The notes under the pieces are model-generated. The model was not told the origin of the DNA. It did no database searches and saw only the letters and a list, made by a program, of their open reading frames with translations. Shown here piece by piece: positions 45,928-56,665 of a stretch of 64,000 bases of DNA (within the stretch, counting starts at the first letter, position 1; the number at the start of each line of letters is the position of its first letter). The position numbers were made by a program, and so were the translations under genes. This DNA is from Dryococelus australis (Eukaryota; Arthropoda; Insecta; Phasmatodea; Phasmatidae): the NCBI GenBank assembly GCA_029891345.1, contig CM057009.1, positions 90,939,416 to 91,003,415 on the forward strand. Direction: 5' to 3'.

Positions 45928-46105
45928 ACATAACTGACCGCCCAACGTCGGGTCACGAAGTATGTACGCCCACACAACTCCGAGAGAATAAAACTCGTTG
46001 GTTCACCAAACACAATGTACATAACTTGTCGACTCAACGTCGGACCGCGAGGTTTGTTTCCCCACACTACACGAATTCGAGAAAGTAAAATACAGTAGTA
46101 CACAA
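45928..46105 (+). repeat. Leader-region tandem duplication, ~92 bp unit, two copies
   Basis: ACATAACTGACCGCCCAACG (45928) is repeated as ACATAACTTGTCGACTCAAC (about 46019). The copies stay in parallel through CAACGTCGG, CCCACAC and GAGA(G/A)A(A/G)TAAAA. The repeat lies just upstream of the gag region of the gypsy fossil and is probably part of its untranslated leader. Confidence 0.7.
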
Positions 46106-46380
46106 AACAAAATTTTTAATCAGGGTGAATGAGTATGCGAGAGCGTACTAAGTACAAACTAAGAGAAGTCACACCAATAAATTACAAAAGGCTGGAATAC
46201 ATCACAGTTATGGAAGACGTCACGGAAATTACACACATAAATTTTGAAGGGACTACAAACACACCGGTGTTGACAATGGAGCGGCAGACAGCACAAGTTT
46301 CCGACTCTAACACTAAACAGAAAAATGTGGTAGCTAGTGCAAGCCAGTGAAACACTACACTGGATCAGCTTTCGCCAGAC

Positions 46381-47714
46381 ATGAGGATTGTATTACAAAC
46401 TCTAATGGTTAAAATCACGAGTAGTCAGGAAGACACGAAACGTGATATTAAAACAGCGAAACGCGAGCAGGATGCACTAATGGAAACTATGATGGCTAAT
46501 TTAACGAGTGGAATGGCTAACATCACAAGTGAAATAAACGAACAGAATGAAAATCTGAAGCAGGAAATCGCGAGCAGTAAAGAAAATACGAGGCACGAAA
46601 TTACTAACCTCGTTGGGAAAATTGATGCCACACGTAGTGAGCTGACAGAACACATTTCAGGGGTTTCGGCTAGTTTTGAAACTAAATTAGGTAGCATGCA
46701 GCAAGAATTAGCCACTGTAAACAAAGAGGTTATGTTGACCAGAGAGGAAGTAGCGCGGACCACTGCTGACCTCGGAGAACTTGAAACCAGGGTAAAAACA
46801 CTAGAAATCAGGCCTGAATCGCAGGTAAATCCAGGTTATGTTAACGAGTAAGTAGAAGGTCACATTGAGTCGTTTGACCATCACCTGGAAAATAAACTTT
46901 GCGAGAGTGAAAGGAAACATCATGAGGAGGTAGAAAAACTTACTACGTACGTGTCACAAGTCGAAGAGAGGATACAAAATTAGAGTCAGATAGTTGACTC
47001 GCTGCCCAACCTACAGCTGGTCATGTCACCACACAGACAAACAAGCGTGATTACAGAGGAGGTAAACACGCAATCTGCCAACTCATCCCTACCGGCTAAT
47101 GCAGTAAATAATGCCAGTACTACCAGGTCCTTACTCTTTTGCATTATCCGGCTAAACTGTGGATGGAACAACTCCCTACATTTGAGGCGAAAGCAGGCGA
47201 AAACCCTGTGGGATATTTATCAAAGTGGAAATAATATTCAAGTTTATTTTCATTAAGTGATCCAGACATTTTGAGGTGCCTGAAATTTTCGTTAAAATCT
47301 ACTGCACAATATTGGCCGGAAGTGGTAAAAAACTCTTTTACTACTTATTCAGAATTCCGATCCAAATTTCTAGAACAATTCTGGAATAAAAAAATTCAAG
47401 GAAATCTACGAGCGAAACTGCACACCGAACGGTTCTACCCAGGAAAGGGAAAGAAATTAGAGGAACACCTGTCTGAGGTGTATGACAAGTCCAAGCAACT
47501 TACACCGCCAGTCAGCGACGAAGAGTTCGCCGCAATGATCTTGCACCAATTACCAAATAAATACCAGACACATTGGTCCGGTAGATTGGATCACGACTTG
47601 GCATCGTTTCGCGAGGGATTGCTGGAGTTTGACCGAATCGAAAGACTGCAAAGGTCGCAGTTCAATAGGGACGGCGACGAAAATAATCAGGCTAACAAGC
47701 CGCCACCATTATAG
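46381..47714 (+). pseudogene. gag region of the gypsy fossil, first part
   Basis: The first part is a long heptad-rich coiled coil (46381-46851: repeated MMANLTS..MANITS, EITNLVGKID and similar). It leads into a typical retrotransposon capsid-like segment (47271-47714) with the W/F pattern of gypsy gag, including FRSKFLEQFWNKKIQGNL and FAAMILHQLPNKY. Gag proteins form the particle that packages the element RNA. The region is not intact. Confidence 0.75.
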
Positions 47715-47894
47715 AATGACCAGTTACGTCTGCCATACCGCCCACCACAGTACACATCTAATCAGAGACCACGAGTAAACCAGTTCCAGTGGCGTTACTC
47801 GCAACCTTATTCAGTTCCAGGGCAACACTTTCAGCAAAGAGGCCCAAATTATCACCGAGGAAGAAGATACTACTACGGCCGGAAGAATTAAAAA

Positions 47895-47899
47895 CGACG
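47895..47899 (+). repeat. Left target-site duplication CGACG
   Basis: CGACG directly precedes the element's left heptamer. The right flank is TGACG (50847-50851), a 4 of 5 match. Five-base, G+C-rich duplications are typical of Transib. Confidence 0.75.
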
Positions 47900-47938
47900 C
47901 ATAGTGTCATATTTTCGTAATCTAGAGGGATAAAAGAC
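47900..47938 (+). promoter_or_regulatory. Left terminal signal: heptamer, 23 bp spacer, nonamer-like
   Basis: Heptamer CATAGTG at 47900-47906, spacer of exactly 23 bases (47907-47929), then ATAAAAGAC at 47930-47938. That 9-mer matches the V(D)J nonamer ACAAAAACC at 6 of 9 positions. The likely role is transposase binding and cleavage. Confidence 0.7.
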
Positions 47939-48226
47939 GTGAGCTCAAAGTACGCAAGTCTAATACGAAGTAAAATGCATGGGATGAAATTGAAAAACAC
48001 TGTCAATGTTTTATACATATGTTGCAAAATATACGCAACATTTTATACAATACTTTATTGAGGTTCAATGTGTATATATAAAATTAATAGATTAAAAATA
48101 CAAAAAAAGACGAATACGATACAATTCACAAAACCTAGAAGACAAATACATATCCTAAAATAAACAAAGACAATAGAAAATTCAGAGAATTATAAACTAA
48201 TGAGATCAGATTGAACCACTATCAGA

Positions 48227-50300
48227 TTATTCGGCATCGCTATCATATTCTTCAAAATCGCTCCCAGACTCATCGGATTCGCCATCCGATTCTTCTGATT
48301 GAGTTCTTTCGTGTGCAATGATAGGAGTTCTCATCTCTAAAAGCTCGCATATCTCCGGAGTAAATTTGCCACGAATAGTTTTAGAAGGATCACGCAAACA
48401 TGCAATGAGTGGGTCTGACGTTATGAGTAACCTATTCATTAAATCTGTATTTGTATCCACTCTTAATGCCTTTCTAGTGAAAAGTACTCTGAATCTCTTG
48501 TTGTGCTTATTTCTAGCCTCCTGTGCTCCTTCCGAAAATTGGCCAATTGGAAGAACACAAGAAGCAATTACATATTTTCAGTGAAAAAATATTTTATGTA
48601 TGCTTACAGGCATTGAGTACCATGGGTACTCCTAGATGTACAATTATCTCGTTTACTTAGCGCATTCTTGAAACTTGTTGATATTTATAGGTAACCCGCT
48701 ATTTATACACGCTTATATGACATGAAAGCGTTTAATAAGCTCAACCTTGACACCAGTAATTCTCAGCTGACTTTTCAGCATTTATGAAGAACTTTCGAGC
48801 TGTGTTCCTGTCATTAGTATTTCCTGTGTGTTGCTTAGGTATGCCTAACTCACTCCTGAACTTTCCTTGCACTAGTTTTTTTTGTCAGCTGCTTTCTTTT
48901 TGTTCTTATCTCCCCGAATCTGCCATGATTTTATATCAAGTCGATATGAGATATGCAATATGCATTCGGAAAATCGAATCCAAGAATTCAGAGGTGACAG
49001 GCCCAGAGAAAGAAGATCGCTATTTACTGGCTTTTCTAAGATGCGGCTTTCACTATTCATGTCACTAGGCTTAGCACCACATAAATAGCACGTCTGTGTG
49101 GACGCACATGATGCAACGGCATTACAAATTTTGCGATCAATCATGCATAATATAAATGTCAGCTTTGCCAAAACTTCCATCTCATTTACAATAATTTTAG
49201 TGGGCGTCAGTGGCGCTACCTGTTCCTTCATTTGATCAACTTCCGTCATTATAACATCCACGGTTTCCTTGGCAAACACAAATATAATAGAACGACAATA
49301 TCTGGTGGAAGAAGGCGAATGGTTTTGCCACACAATTACATTTTCGCTTTGGTCACATTCTAAGTACATTTGAATAGGCACCATCGATATGCTGAATAAA
49401 CATTCATCACTGCCATTTTCTTCTGAAAATGTTTGCGTGTTATTTTGTTCCGCTCCATCACATCCCCATTTTACAAGTATATCAAGACATTTCATGTCCG
49501 TTATAGTCTTCAGGACCGCTTCTTGCACTTTGCACAATCGTGTAATCGTGTGATGCATAAGAGATTGCAACTTAATTTCAGCGTGCGTTTTAGTGACATT
49601 AATGTCACTGGGGTAGCATGATTCTTTCACCATTTTCACTCTACAATAAGGGGAATACATTTGCTTGTTAATATCTTTTGATTGCTGGCGTATTATGTTA
49701 TATTGGTGTGTCGAGAGATTTGCATCAATCATTAATGCGATAGCTTGGTCCTCCCATAGTCCAACTGGTTTTGAGGTCTCCGAACACTTCCGCGCTTTCC
49801 TTATATCAGTGCCTCTTCTAGGCGAATAGAGACAAAGCTCTTACTATTGCCGCAGAATCTCTTTTTCCTGACTTGCGAAGCTGTATTTCGGTTGCCATCG
49901 ATATCTCTTCCTGACTTGATATTTCAAGGAGACGTTGGATTCGCCGTATTTTTGTTTTGGTGCTATTTTGGTCTTTCTGTGGTCTTCCGACCGGACCCGA
50001 ACACGTTCCAGGTAGTGAAACGTCGCCGGTGACAATATCTGGTAACGAAACGTTATCTTCTATCTACTCAGAATTCGTGTTTAGGAAGAGGTTTGTATGT
50101 CTTCCCGACTTCGACAATCTTTGTTCGATTTTTGAGACACACTGCTGAAAGTAGCTTTTAAACTCCTTATAATGCCATCAGAAAACGATGGGTTACCAAG
50201 CTCTTGCAATATAAACTGTAACAAAGCGTCTGTTCTTGATTCTTTTGCGTTAGCACGCCAAACGTCGAAGAATTTTCTGCGCGTAATGTGTGCAGTCATT
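48227..50300 (-). pseudogene. Transib/RAG1-like transposase gene, broken
   Basis: Translation probably starts at the ATG at 50299 (MTAHITRRKFFDVWRANA). Next come LSPATFHYLERVRVRSED (about 49985-50040) and the long frame 48872-49732. That frame holds WGCDGAEQ (a C-D-G at the position of the family's first catalytic Asp), NHSPSSTRYCRS, ASTQTCYLCGA (zinc-binding Cys pair, compare the RAG1 core) and LSPLNSWIRFSECILHISYR. After a frame change near 48872, GNTNDRNTARKFF (about 48785-48825), VLPIGQFSEGAQEARNKH (about 48510-48565, probable catalytic Glu region) and MNRLLITSDPLIACLRD (48383-48433) follow. The acidic C-terminus ends at 48227. About 690 codons in all, with several frame changes and stops. 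The family is remembered, not searched. Confidence 0.75.
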
Positions 50301-50546
50301 CTGCAAATAAGAACATTTCTATGAGTTTCGCAAACATGAGCAAACAAATGAACGTATTTCCTGTAGCTAACAAGTAGCTCCTTAAAATAAATGTAATAAG
50401 AGATAGGTATAATCCGGTATAATGTACTAAAACTCAAGTAGAAACTGTCTTAGTGGTTTTTGAAGTCACAAATAACCTCGCTCAGTTCTAATGGTTCCAT
50501 GATTACGTTTTAAAACATATTAAGGAAAAAGCCTTTGCAAACTTAC
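50301..50546 (-). other. Candidate 5' intron of the transposase gene
   Basis: On the minus strand, CAAG followed by GTAAGT (donor, 50541-50546) is an exact consensus donor, and TTCTTATTTGCAG (acceptor, ending 50301) has a good pyrimidine tract. Splicing would place a non-coding first exon (about 50547-50790) directly before A-ATG at 50300-50297, where the family-like N-terminus starts. Confidence 0.55.
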
Positions 50547-50807
50547 CTTGATACTCGCACGCAACCGATAACACCACACAATCACTACTAGCGGACAGAA
50601 ACACAGAGTATTCATCGAACAAACTCAGACGACTAGCGTGCTCGCTTGGAGCACTTGGTTGGCGGAACGCAGGTAGCCCGCTGTTCAGACCCATTTGTGT
50701 ATTGTTCAGCACGACTTCGTGGAAAATAAACCTTCGTTCTTAGTACTACACTTTGTCTATTTTGAATATAAATAACAATTTTTCCTGCGTAAACTAGTGT
50801 CAAAATT

Positions 50808-50846
50808 GACTTATGTCCCTCTAGATGTTTAAATTATGACACTGTG
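50808..50846 (-). promoter_or_regulatory. Right terminal signal: heptamer CACAGTG, 23 bp spacer, nonamer-like
   Basis: Read on the minus strand from 50846: CACAGTG (exact V(D)J consensus heptamer), 23 bases (50817-50839), then ACATAAGTC (50808-50816), a 6 of 9 match to ACAAAAACC. The spacer length is identical to the left end. Confidence 0.75.
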
Positions 50847-51300
50847 TGACGAGGAGAACTCGACGGGAGAAGATCACCGACGGAGTCGGACGATTATCAG
50901 TCCGAAGAGGGCAGAAGAAATAACGACGCGCAACGAAGAGGACCGTCGTCGGATCAACAGCAACAGAGATATAGGGCAGGATCGCATAACGATTCCAGAA
51001 ATGACCGACAGGGTGCGCAACAGCAGCACGTTATCAATACCTACCCAAGCACCAGCGGTAGTCCACCAGCACAAGATAATAGGCGAGAACCGATACAAAG
51101 TAGACAGGAGATTGACAATAGTAATTATCCACAGGTTCAGAGCCAGGTATATGTGGCAAACCAGCAACAATTTGATCCTAGGGTACCAGTATTCTACTCT
51201 ACACCGCCCGTAAATAATTGGTGGAATAGTAACACGAGAAATGTACCTGCAAATCCCGCACAGAAAGGGTTAAACCATTAAGGATTAGTGGAGATGAGAC
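50847..51300 (+). pseudogene. gag region of the gypsy fossil, second part
   Basis: The plus strand resumes the gypsy fossil after the transposon with an arginine- and glutamine-rich stretch, as is common near the C-terminus of gag. The TGACG at its start is the right target duplication. Some gag identity is inferred only from position between the capsid-like segment and protease. Confidence 0.45.
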
Positions 51301-51652
51301 CCACTGACCCGTCATACTGTTCTCGCTACCACGGGGTCTATTTATGTACCACAAGTTGCGGCTATTAATTTAAGTAATAATATACCTAATGTAAATTGTA
51401 ATGCCGTGTTTAATGACGTGTCTGCAAATAAACCTAATAGTGAGGTTATGTCCACGGTAAGCACTAGGCCTAAGTTGAAGACTTAAGTAAGTTTACCGCA
51501 CGTAAGCGAAGCGACAAACGAGCTCAAAAAGTTATTCGGAATTTTTGTAAATATTGTAGCTATTGAAGATACGGACAAGGATTTTCTGGTTAACGAACCG
51601 AATGACGAGGTCGTAAACAATTAAGAAATATTGTGTCCCGAGTTATTGTTGG

Positions 51653-52860
51653 ATGTGTGGCATCCAAGTACCATGTTTATTAGACAACGGAGCTGAAATA
51701 TGTCACATTTTAGAAAATATGGTAAACCGAATACTAGCTACGGGTTATAAACTTCCTACAGTGCTAGTACCTAGTTTAATAATAATCGGCGCGACATCTA
51801 AAGCCAGCAGTGTCGTAAGCCAGGACGTTTTGTTAACAGTAAGTAGGTTAGGAGAACCTAAAGAAGTTTTAGCACTGGTAATTAAAGGCCTTACTAAGTC
51901 AGTAAATTTAGGATTCGAATTTCTGACACAGCACAAAATCATGTTAGATTTTGGTGGCTGGATGGTCATTACTCCTGAAGGCCAGAGTAATGCAGTTACT
52001 TTTCCTGAGAACTGGAATAGTTCAGACAGATTTGTAAGTCTATTAAGACAGGAGTTGTATCGTGTAAATAGATCGCTTATGACGAGCGTATTTGCGACCC
52101 CAGCAGATATCTACCAGGCTGTGGCTTGTGCATACTCTTTAAGCAAAAATCAGACAATTATGCTAGAGCGATTACTGTTCGCAAACCAGGAAATATTTTC
52201 TAATAAACCCGGACTGAACAATAGATATAAGGCTGACATACAAGTCATAGAAGGGGAACCTTTTCGATTTAAATCGTGTCCTGTGCCAGTCAAGTACGTA
52301 AATGAAGCAGAGGATTATTTGAAACAGATGTTGGCATGGAATATCATAAGACACGGATCTAGTCCATTTTGCAACCCGATGGTTTGCGTTCGTAAAAAAT
52401 ACGGGTCCGTGCGGTTGTGCTTAGACGCGAGGAAGATGAATAAGATTACTGTAAAATCCAAAGAAAGTCCGCGTCCTACAGAAGAACTTCTGAGGCTGTA
52501 TCAAGGAGTGAAGTTTATGTCTACAGTGGACTTAACGCACGGCTATTGGCAGATTCTGTCAACAGAGGACTCACATAAGTATACAGGCTTTCTGTTTAGA
52601 AACCAACAGTTTGTTTTTAATGTTTTACCATTTGGATTATGTAACGCGATATCGCAGTTTACCCGCTGTATATGTATGGCGCTAGGAGGAGACTGTGCCG
52701 AATTCGCCAAGTCGTATGTAGACGACATTTTGATCGCGTCAGCACGTTCGAAGAACATCTGGAGCACATAAAGATTGTATTGAGTAAGCTAGTCAATGAG
52801 GGTATGACTGTAAAACTGCGCAAATCTCTATTCTGCCGCGAGGAAGGGGCATGTATTACC
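51653..52860 (+). pseudogene. Protease and reverse transcriptase of the gypsy fossil
   Basis: A retropepsin-like segment (VPCLLDNGAEICHI, about 51660-51710) is followed by reverse transcriptase blocks in the usual order. These are IRHGSSPFCNPMVCVRKKYG, VRLCLDARKMNKIT, MSTVDLTHGYWQI, FNVLPFGLCNAISQF and the catalytic KSYVDDILIA (about 52710-52735). Reverse transcriptase copies the element RNA into DNA inside gag particles. This part is well kept relative to the rest. Confidence 0.9.
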
Positions 52861-52929
52861 ACCTACTGGGCTAAGGACAGCGCCAGACATGCTAGTGGCG
52901 ATAACTCATTCAGACAGAGTAGCTGAAGT

Positions 52930-53450
52930 CTGTTCACCTTTTTTTGATCTCCTGCGGAAGGATGTGCCATGGGGATGGAACGGAAGAAGGCAAAACGAGT
53001 TTGAAAAAGTGAAAAACATGTTTTTGACGGAGCATGTAATAAACAATCCCATTCAAGGAACCGAATATGATTTGTATGCGGATGCATCTGATTATGCGCT
53101 AGGCACGAAGCTAGCTCAAGTAGGCAAAGGTGGTGTGGAACGAACGGTAGGGATGTCTAGCCGTACATTAAACAAGGCTGAGAAAAATTATTCCGTAACA
53201 GAGAAAGAAGTGCTGAGCGTGATTTGGTCATTGCAACATTTTAGAAATCTACTACTGGGCGAGAAAATAATTTTGAGAACGGATCATCAAGCACTGTTAA
53301 GCCTAAAAACAGGAAAAGTTTTCGGTAGTTGGCTTACGCGCTGGTCACTTCTAATACAAAATTTCGACGTGGAATTTCATCACATCATTGGAACGGGTAA
53401 TTTAGCAGCTGATTATCTGAGTCGTAATCCAGACGGAATGAACGACAACA
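52930..53450 (+). pseudogene. RNase H region of the gypsy fossil
   Basis: The segment carries LYADASDYALGTKLAQVGK, SRTLNKAEKNYSVTEKEVLS, WSLQHFRNLLLGEKIILRTD and HHIIGTGNLAADYLSRNP. These are the successive blocks of Ty3/gypsy RNase H with its D-E-D active site. It removes the RNA strand during reverse transcription. Confidence 0.9.
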
Positions 53451-53579
53451 CAGAAAAGAAACTGCACGAGTTTACTGTTGCAAGTATAGGGAAGACGTTT
53501 TCCCCTACACCAGCTTGGCAGAATACACTGAAAAATTTAAAGCAGGACCAAGAAGACGACTTATGTGTTGTAGTAAAGT

Positions 53580-54689
53580 GCTAGGGAAGTTACGTACTGT
53601 TCCACTCACGCATCCGTTCCGGAATAATTTTTGCACTAATCCGGACGGAATTTTATTTAGGCATGTACAGCCGAAGTCGCCGGTAGAAGAAGTTTGGACG
53701 ATCATGGTGCCTACTAAGTTCTATCTGCAACTGATTATCGATGCGCATGAGATGCTGGGGCACATAGGAAGCAAGAAGGTGTACGAGGCTTTGCGACGCG
53801 AGTTCTTTTGGAAGCGTATGCAACAGCAGGTTACGAGTGCCGTAGGATCCTGCGACCTGTGTCAACGCTGCAAACACCCGAGGGGAAAATTTAACTGGAG
53901 AGATTCAAGCCATAATTCCAGACAAGCCGTTGGATTTGTTCGGATCTTTGCCGAGTTCTAAGGCCGGCGTTTGTTATGTATTCGTATTAATGGACATATT
54001 TTCTAAATACACGAAGTTGTATGCCCTTGTGCTGGCTAACACACGTACAGTTTTGAGCAAAAGCCGGGCAAGAGGGCACACGGAAGCTTAATATTGTACC
54101 TACAACAGCTACGGTCCGTCACCCTCAAAGTAACCTGGTCGAACGTAGAATACAGCCGCTTGGTACGATGCTACGTACGTTTTGTCACGCCGCACAGCTA
54201 AATTTGAGATATCAGCTACAGCTTGTCGAGTTCGTAATGAATCACACGGTACATGAATCGACTTCTTTGACCCTGTGGGAAGTGCTAACAGGTACGAGAT
54301 CAGAAGTGTTCGGTTTTAATGTACTGCCCTCGCCGCCAATCACCATAGGAGAAGTCACCACGTTAGCAGAAGAGAGAAGGGAAGAGGTCCTACTATTCGT
54401 GAAGAGAAGACTAATTTTGGCCGCTGAACAAAGGAGTAAAAAAAATAAATTATCGAAAATTAATAGTTTCCCCCGAGGACAGCTGGTCCTCACCAGTGCA
54501 TTAAACGTCAGTAAGAAATGGTTGCACATTACTGAGAAGCTTTTACAGCTTTACGAGTGGCCGTACGAGATATCACATGTTATTAATAAAAATTGTTACG
54601 AGTTGAAGGATCCTACCACAGGAGAGATAGTGGGTAATTTTAATTTGGCAGCTTTACGAGCGCATGTAACACCGCTGATTCCTATGTAA
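53580..54689 (+). pseudogene. Integrase region of the gypsy fossil
   Basis: The N-terminal zinc-binding HHCC domain is clear (AHEMLGHIGSKKVYEALRR, then CDLCQRCKHPRG, about 53740-53885). The catalytic core is only partly recognisable. The C-terminal part (54168-54689) has FNVLPSPPITIGEV and YEWPYEISHVINKNCYELKD, like the GPY/F-type ending of gypsy integrases. Integrase inserts the DNA copy into the host genome. Confidence 0.8.
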
Positions 54690-56439
54690 GACGTCTAAAT
54701 AACGCAAGAAGATGGCCTGTATGACGTAACTTTGTAGCAAGAGGCTTCAGATAAGAAAATATTCCCGTATCAAAATAATCTTATTTGAGTGCTATTATGA
54801 TTAATTATGAAGTTCTTAAGTGAATACGTAAAATGTACACGCTGAAGAGTATGCGAATGTTAGTGCCGAAACCCATTGACGTGACGCAATTATAATATTC
54901 TATATATATATTTTAAGTCCCAGGTGATACATGACATGTGCCGTCGTCGCGACTAAGATTATTGTTATTTGCTACGCCATCAGAAAAGAAGCTTGCTAAA
55001 CGGAAACGTAATCGCATTGATGATGGGATCAGAAGTTAACAAAGTAACGCCTACACTCGTATATAGGTAACACGGAGAATAACATCCTATATATTTCCTA
55101 CACAGTGAAGTTTTACATACTGATGCACTTACAGTAATCCAGGTCCTTTCGTACGCGAAAGAAAGGGGAATCTAATTCCTTATTGCTGATATGGGTTAAA
55201 TGGTGGATTTTCCATGGAATTTATTTTTCTGTAGTGGAGGTTGTCGATCTTCCTATTTACCGCACTCTGATGACGATATGCGTATCATTTTATTTTATTA
55301 GCTACTGTAAAAACGCGAGTGTATTTCCCTCCTGTGATGATTGGTGGTCTATGAATACATGTATTGTTGTAGATTGTTTGTTACGTTCATCTGATATTGA
55401 AAATATTACATTGTTGTATACAGTTTGTCTACATGTCGTCATTTTAATATGCTGTCTTCATATGGTTTTCTGCGTTGTTATTTTATTGATGATTTTGCTG
55501 TCTTATGAATATCTCTTGATGTCACTTGGTATAGGTGAGATAAAAGCTGTGTACGTGGTAGTACACTATAACTAAATATGTCAATATTATTTTAATTGTA
55601 TTGTTGACATTAATACGTACACAAGTCACTGTACGTTGTTATGCTAAAAGCGAGCTGTAACGAAGTAAGAGTAATTTAAGCCCGTACAAGTGTAACTGTT
55701 GTTTTCGAACGTCCAGTGATTTTGAACGGCGAGTGAAAATGTAATGTGCGCATGTTATGGACGTCACCATAGATCGGTGCTACACCCGTATGAACTAGAA
55801 ATGAGGACTTCAATATTTTAGTGCACTCTGACACGCACACGAAAAATCACACTGTTACACACACACACACAAGAACTGAACTCACCACAAATAAACATTA
55901 TTACCTTCACTAAAGACACAATTTAAAATTGCACACGAAAATGGCGATTCCGTGAAAGCGAGGACTCTCGACAGACGCACGCCAGAATTTCACGGCAAAT
56001 AACGATTAATAAGAATACAATAAATATTATGATTACCACTTTACTATTACCGATAAAAAAATTGTGGCATTATTGAGTTTTACAATCTTCCGGCAAACCC
56101 AATTAAATGTCAGCATTGATTGACAACCATTATAACTTTGTTTCTGCTGCTAATGATTTATTCGATAACAATCCCGAAAATATCAATTAAAAATATTACA
56201 AAACTACCATGAAAATTTATTTTTATGTTAAGTACTTTCAAATTTCCGGAAAATACGTATATCCTTATATCGTAAGTAAATCTTAATGATTTTACGGAAT
56301 TTCTTTCTGCTTACTTGGAAATAAGTACAAAACCCGCTACCGTTTCGGCCTCCAAGAAAACCAGCTAAATACTTTGAAGTGCTCCATGAAGCGGACTAAT
56401 TGTATGTATTGGTAACTTCTTGTCTTTTAGTTGTCTTGA
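54690..56439. other. Region 3' of gypsy pol, no clear gene or LTR
   Basis: A purine run (GAAAGAAAGGGGAA, about 55158-55171) could be the element's polypurine tract, but no LTR copy follows that matches anything upstream of gag. The hydrophobic frame 55183-55575 has several membrane-like segments and no envelope motif. CA repeats lie near 55858-55872. Confidence 0.35.
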
Positions 56440-56454
56440 TTCTTTTGCTAGTTC

Positions 56455-56665
56455 TTGTTAATGGGTTCAAAAGCCTTGACACCAGGCTTAAGAATGCCTC
56501 CGTGTTTTCGAGCAAATCTCATTTGTTCATTGACTTGTAACTTATGAGAATCTGGCATTATTTTTAATTAGTATGCCCAAAATTTCTTCAGCATTTTGCT
56601 GTGGGTCACTCATTAGCAAAGAGGCCCACAGAGAGTACCAAGTCAACTGTAGTGTAACTGTAAAT
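56455..56665 (-). pseudogene. Unidentified protein-like remnant, two frames
   Basis: Minus strand: LTWYSLWASLLMSDPQQNAE then EILGILIKNN (about 56560-56650). After a frame change comes PDSHKLQVNEQMRFARKHGG then ILKPGVKAFEPIN (about 56465-56555). Composition looks like a real soluble protein rather than random translation, and an acceptor-like TTTACAG precedes it. I do not recognise the family. It could be an exon of a decayed gene or part of a transposase. Confidence 0.3.

Larger units (their letters stand above)
47900..50846 (-). mobile_element. Transib/RAG1-like DNA transposon, 2,947 bp, both ends present
   Basis: The inverted ends match over about 39 bases. The left reads CATAGTGTCATATTTTCGTA then ATCTAGAGGGATAAAAGAC. 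The right, read inward on the minus strand, is CACAGTGTCATAATTTAAAC then ATCTAGAGGGACATAAGTC. Transib termini start CACWATG-like and vertebrate recombination signals start CACAGTG. A minus-strand transposase fills 48227-50300 and a candidate 5' exon plus intron precede it. The element sits in the gag region of a gypsy fossil. The transposase has a few frame changes and stops, so this copy is probably inactive although its ends are well preserved. Confidence 0.85.
46129..54689 (+). mobile_element. Ty3/gypsy LTR retrotransposon fossil (gag-pol), split by a Transib-like transposon
   Basis: The plus strand holds a gag-pol region in the order gag, protease, reverse transcriptase, RNase H, integrase. 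That order defines Ty3/gypsy rather than copia. The general look of pol recalls insect gypsy lineages such as Osvaldo, but I would not go below the superfamily. The element is broken, with roughly ten interruptions besides the 2,947 bp transposon at 47900-50846. LTRs, primer-binding site and an envelope gene were not identified. The decay suggests an old insertion. The transposon inside it is younger than the fossil. Confidence 0.85.

Noticed and set aside
55183-55575. Hydrophobic 130-codon frame after gypsy pol as an envelope gene
   Set aside because: It has membrane-like segments but no signal peptide plus furin-type site or envelope motif, and the local DNA is T-rich, which yields hydrophobic frames by chance.
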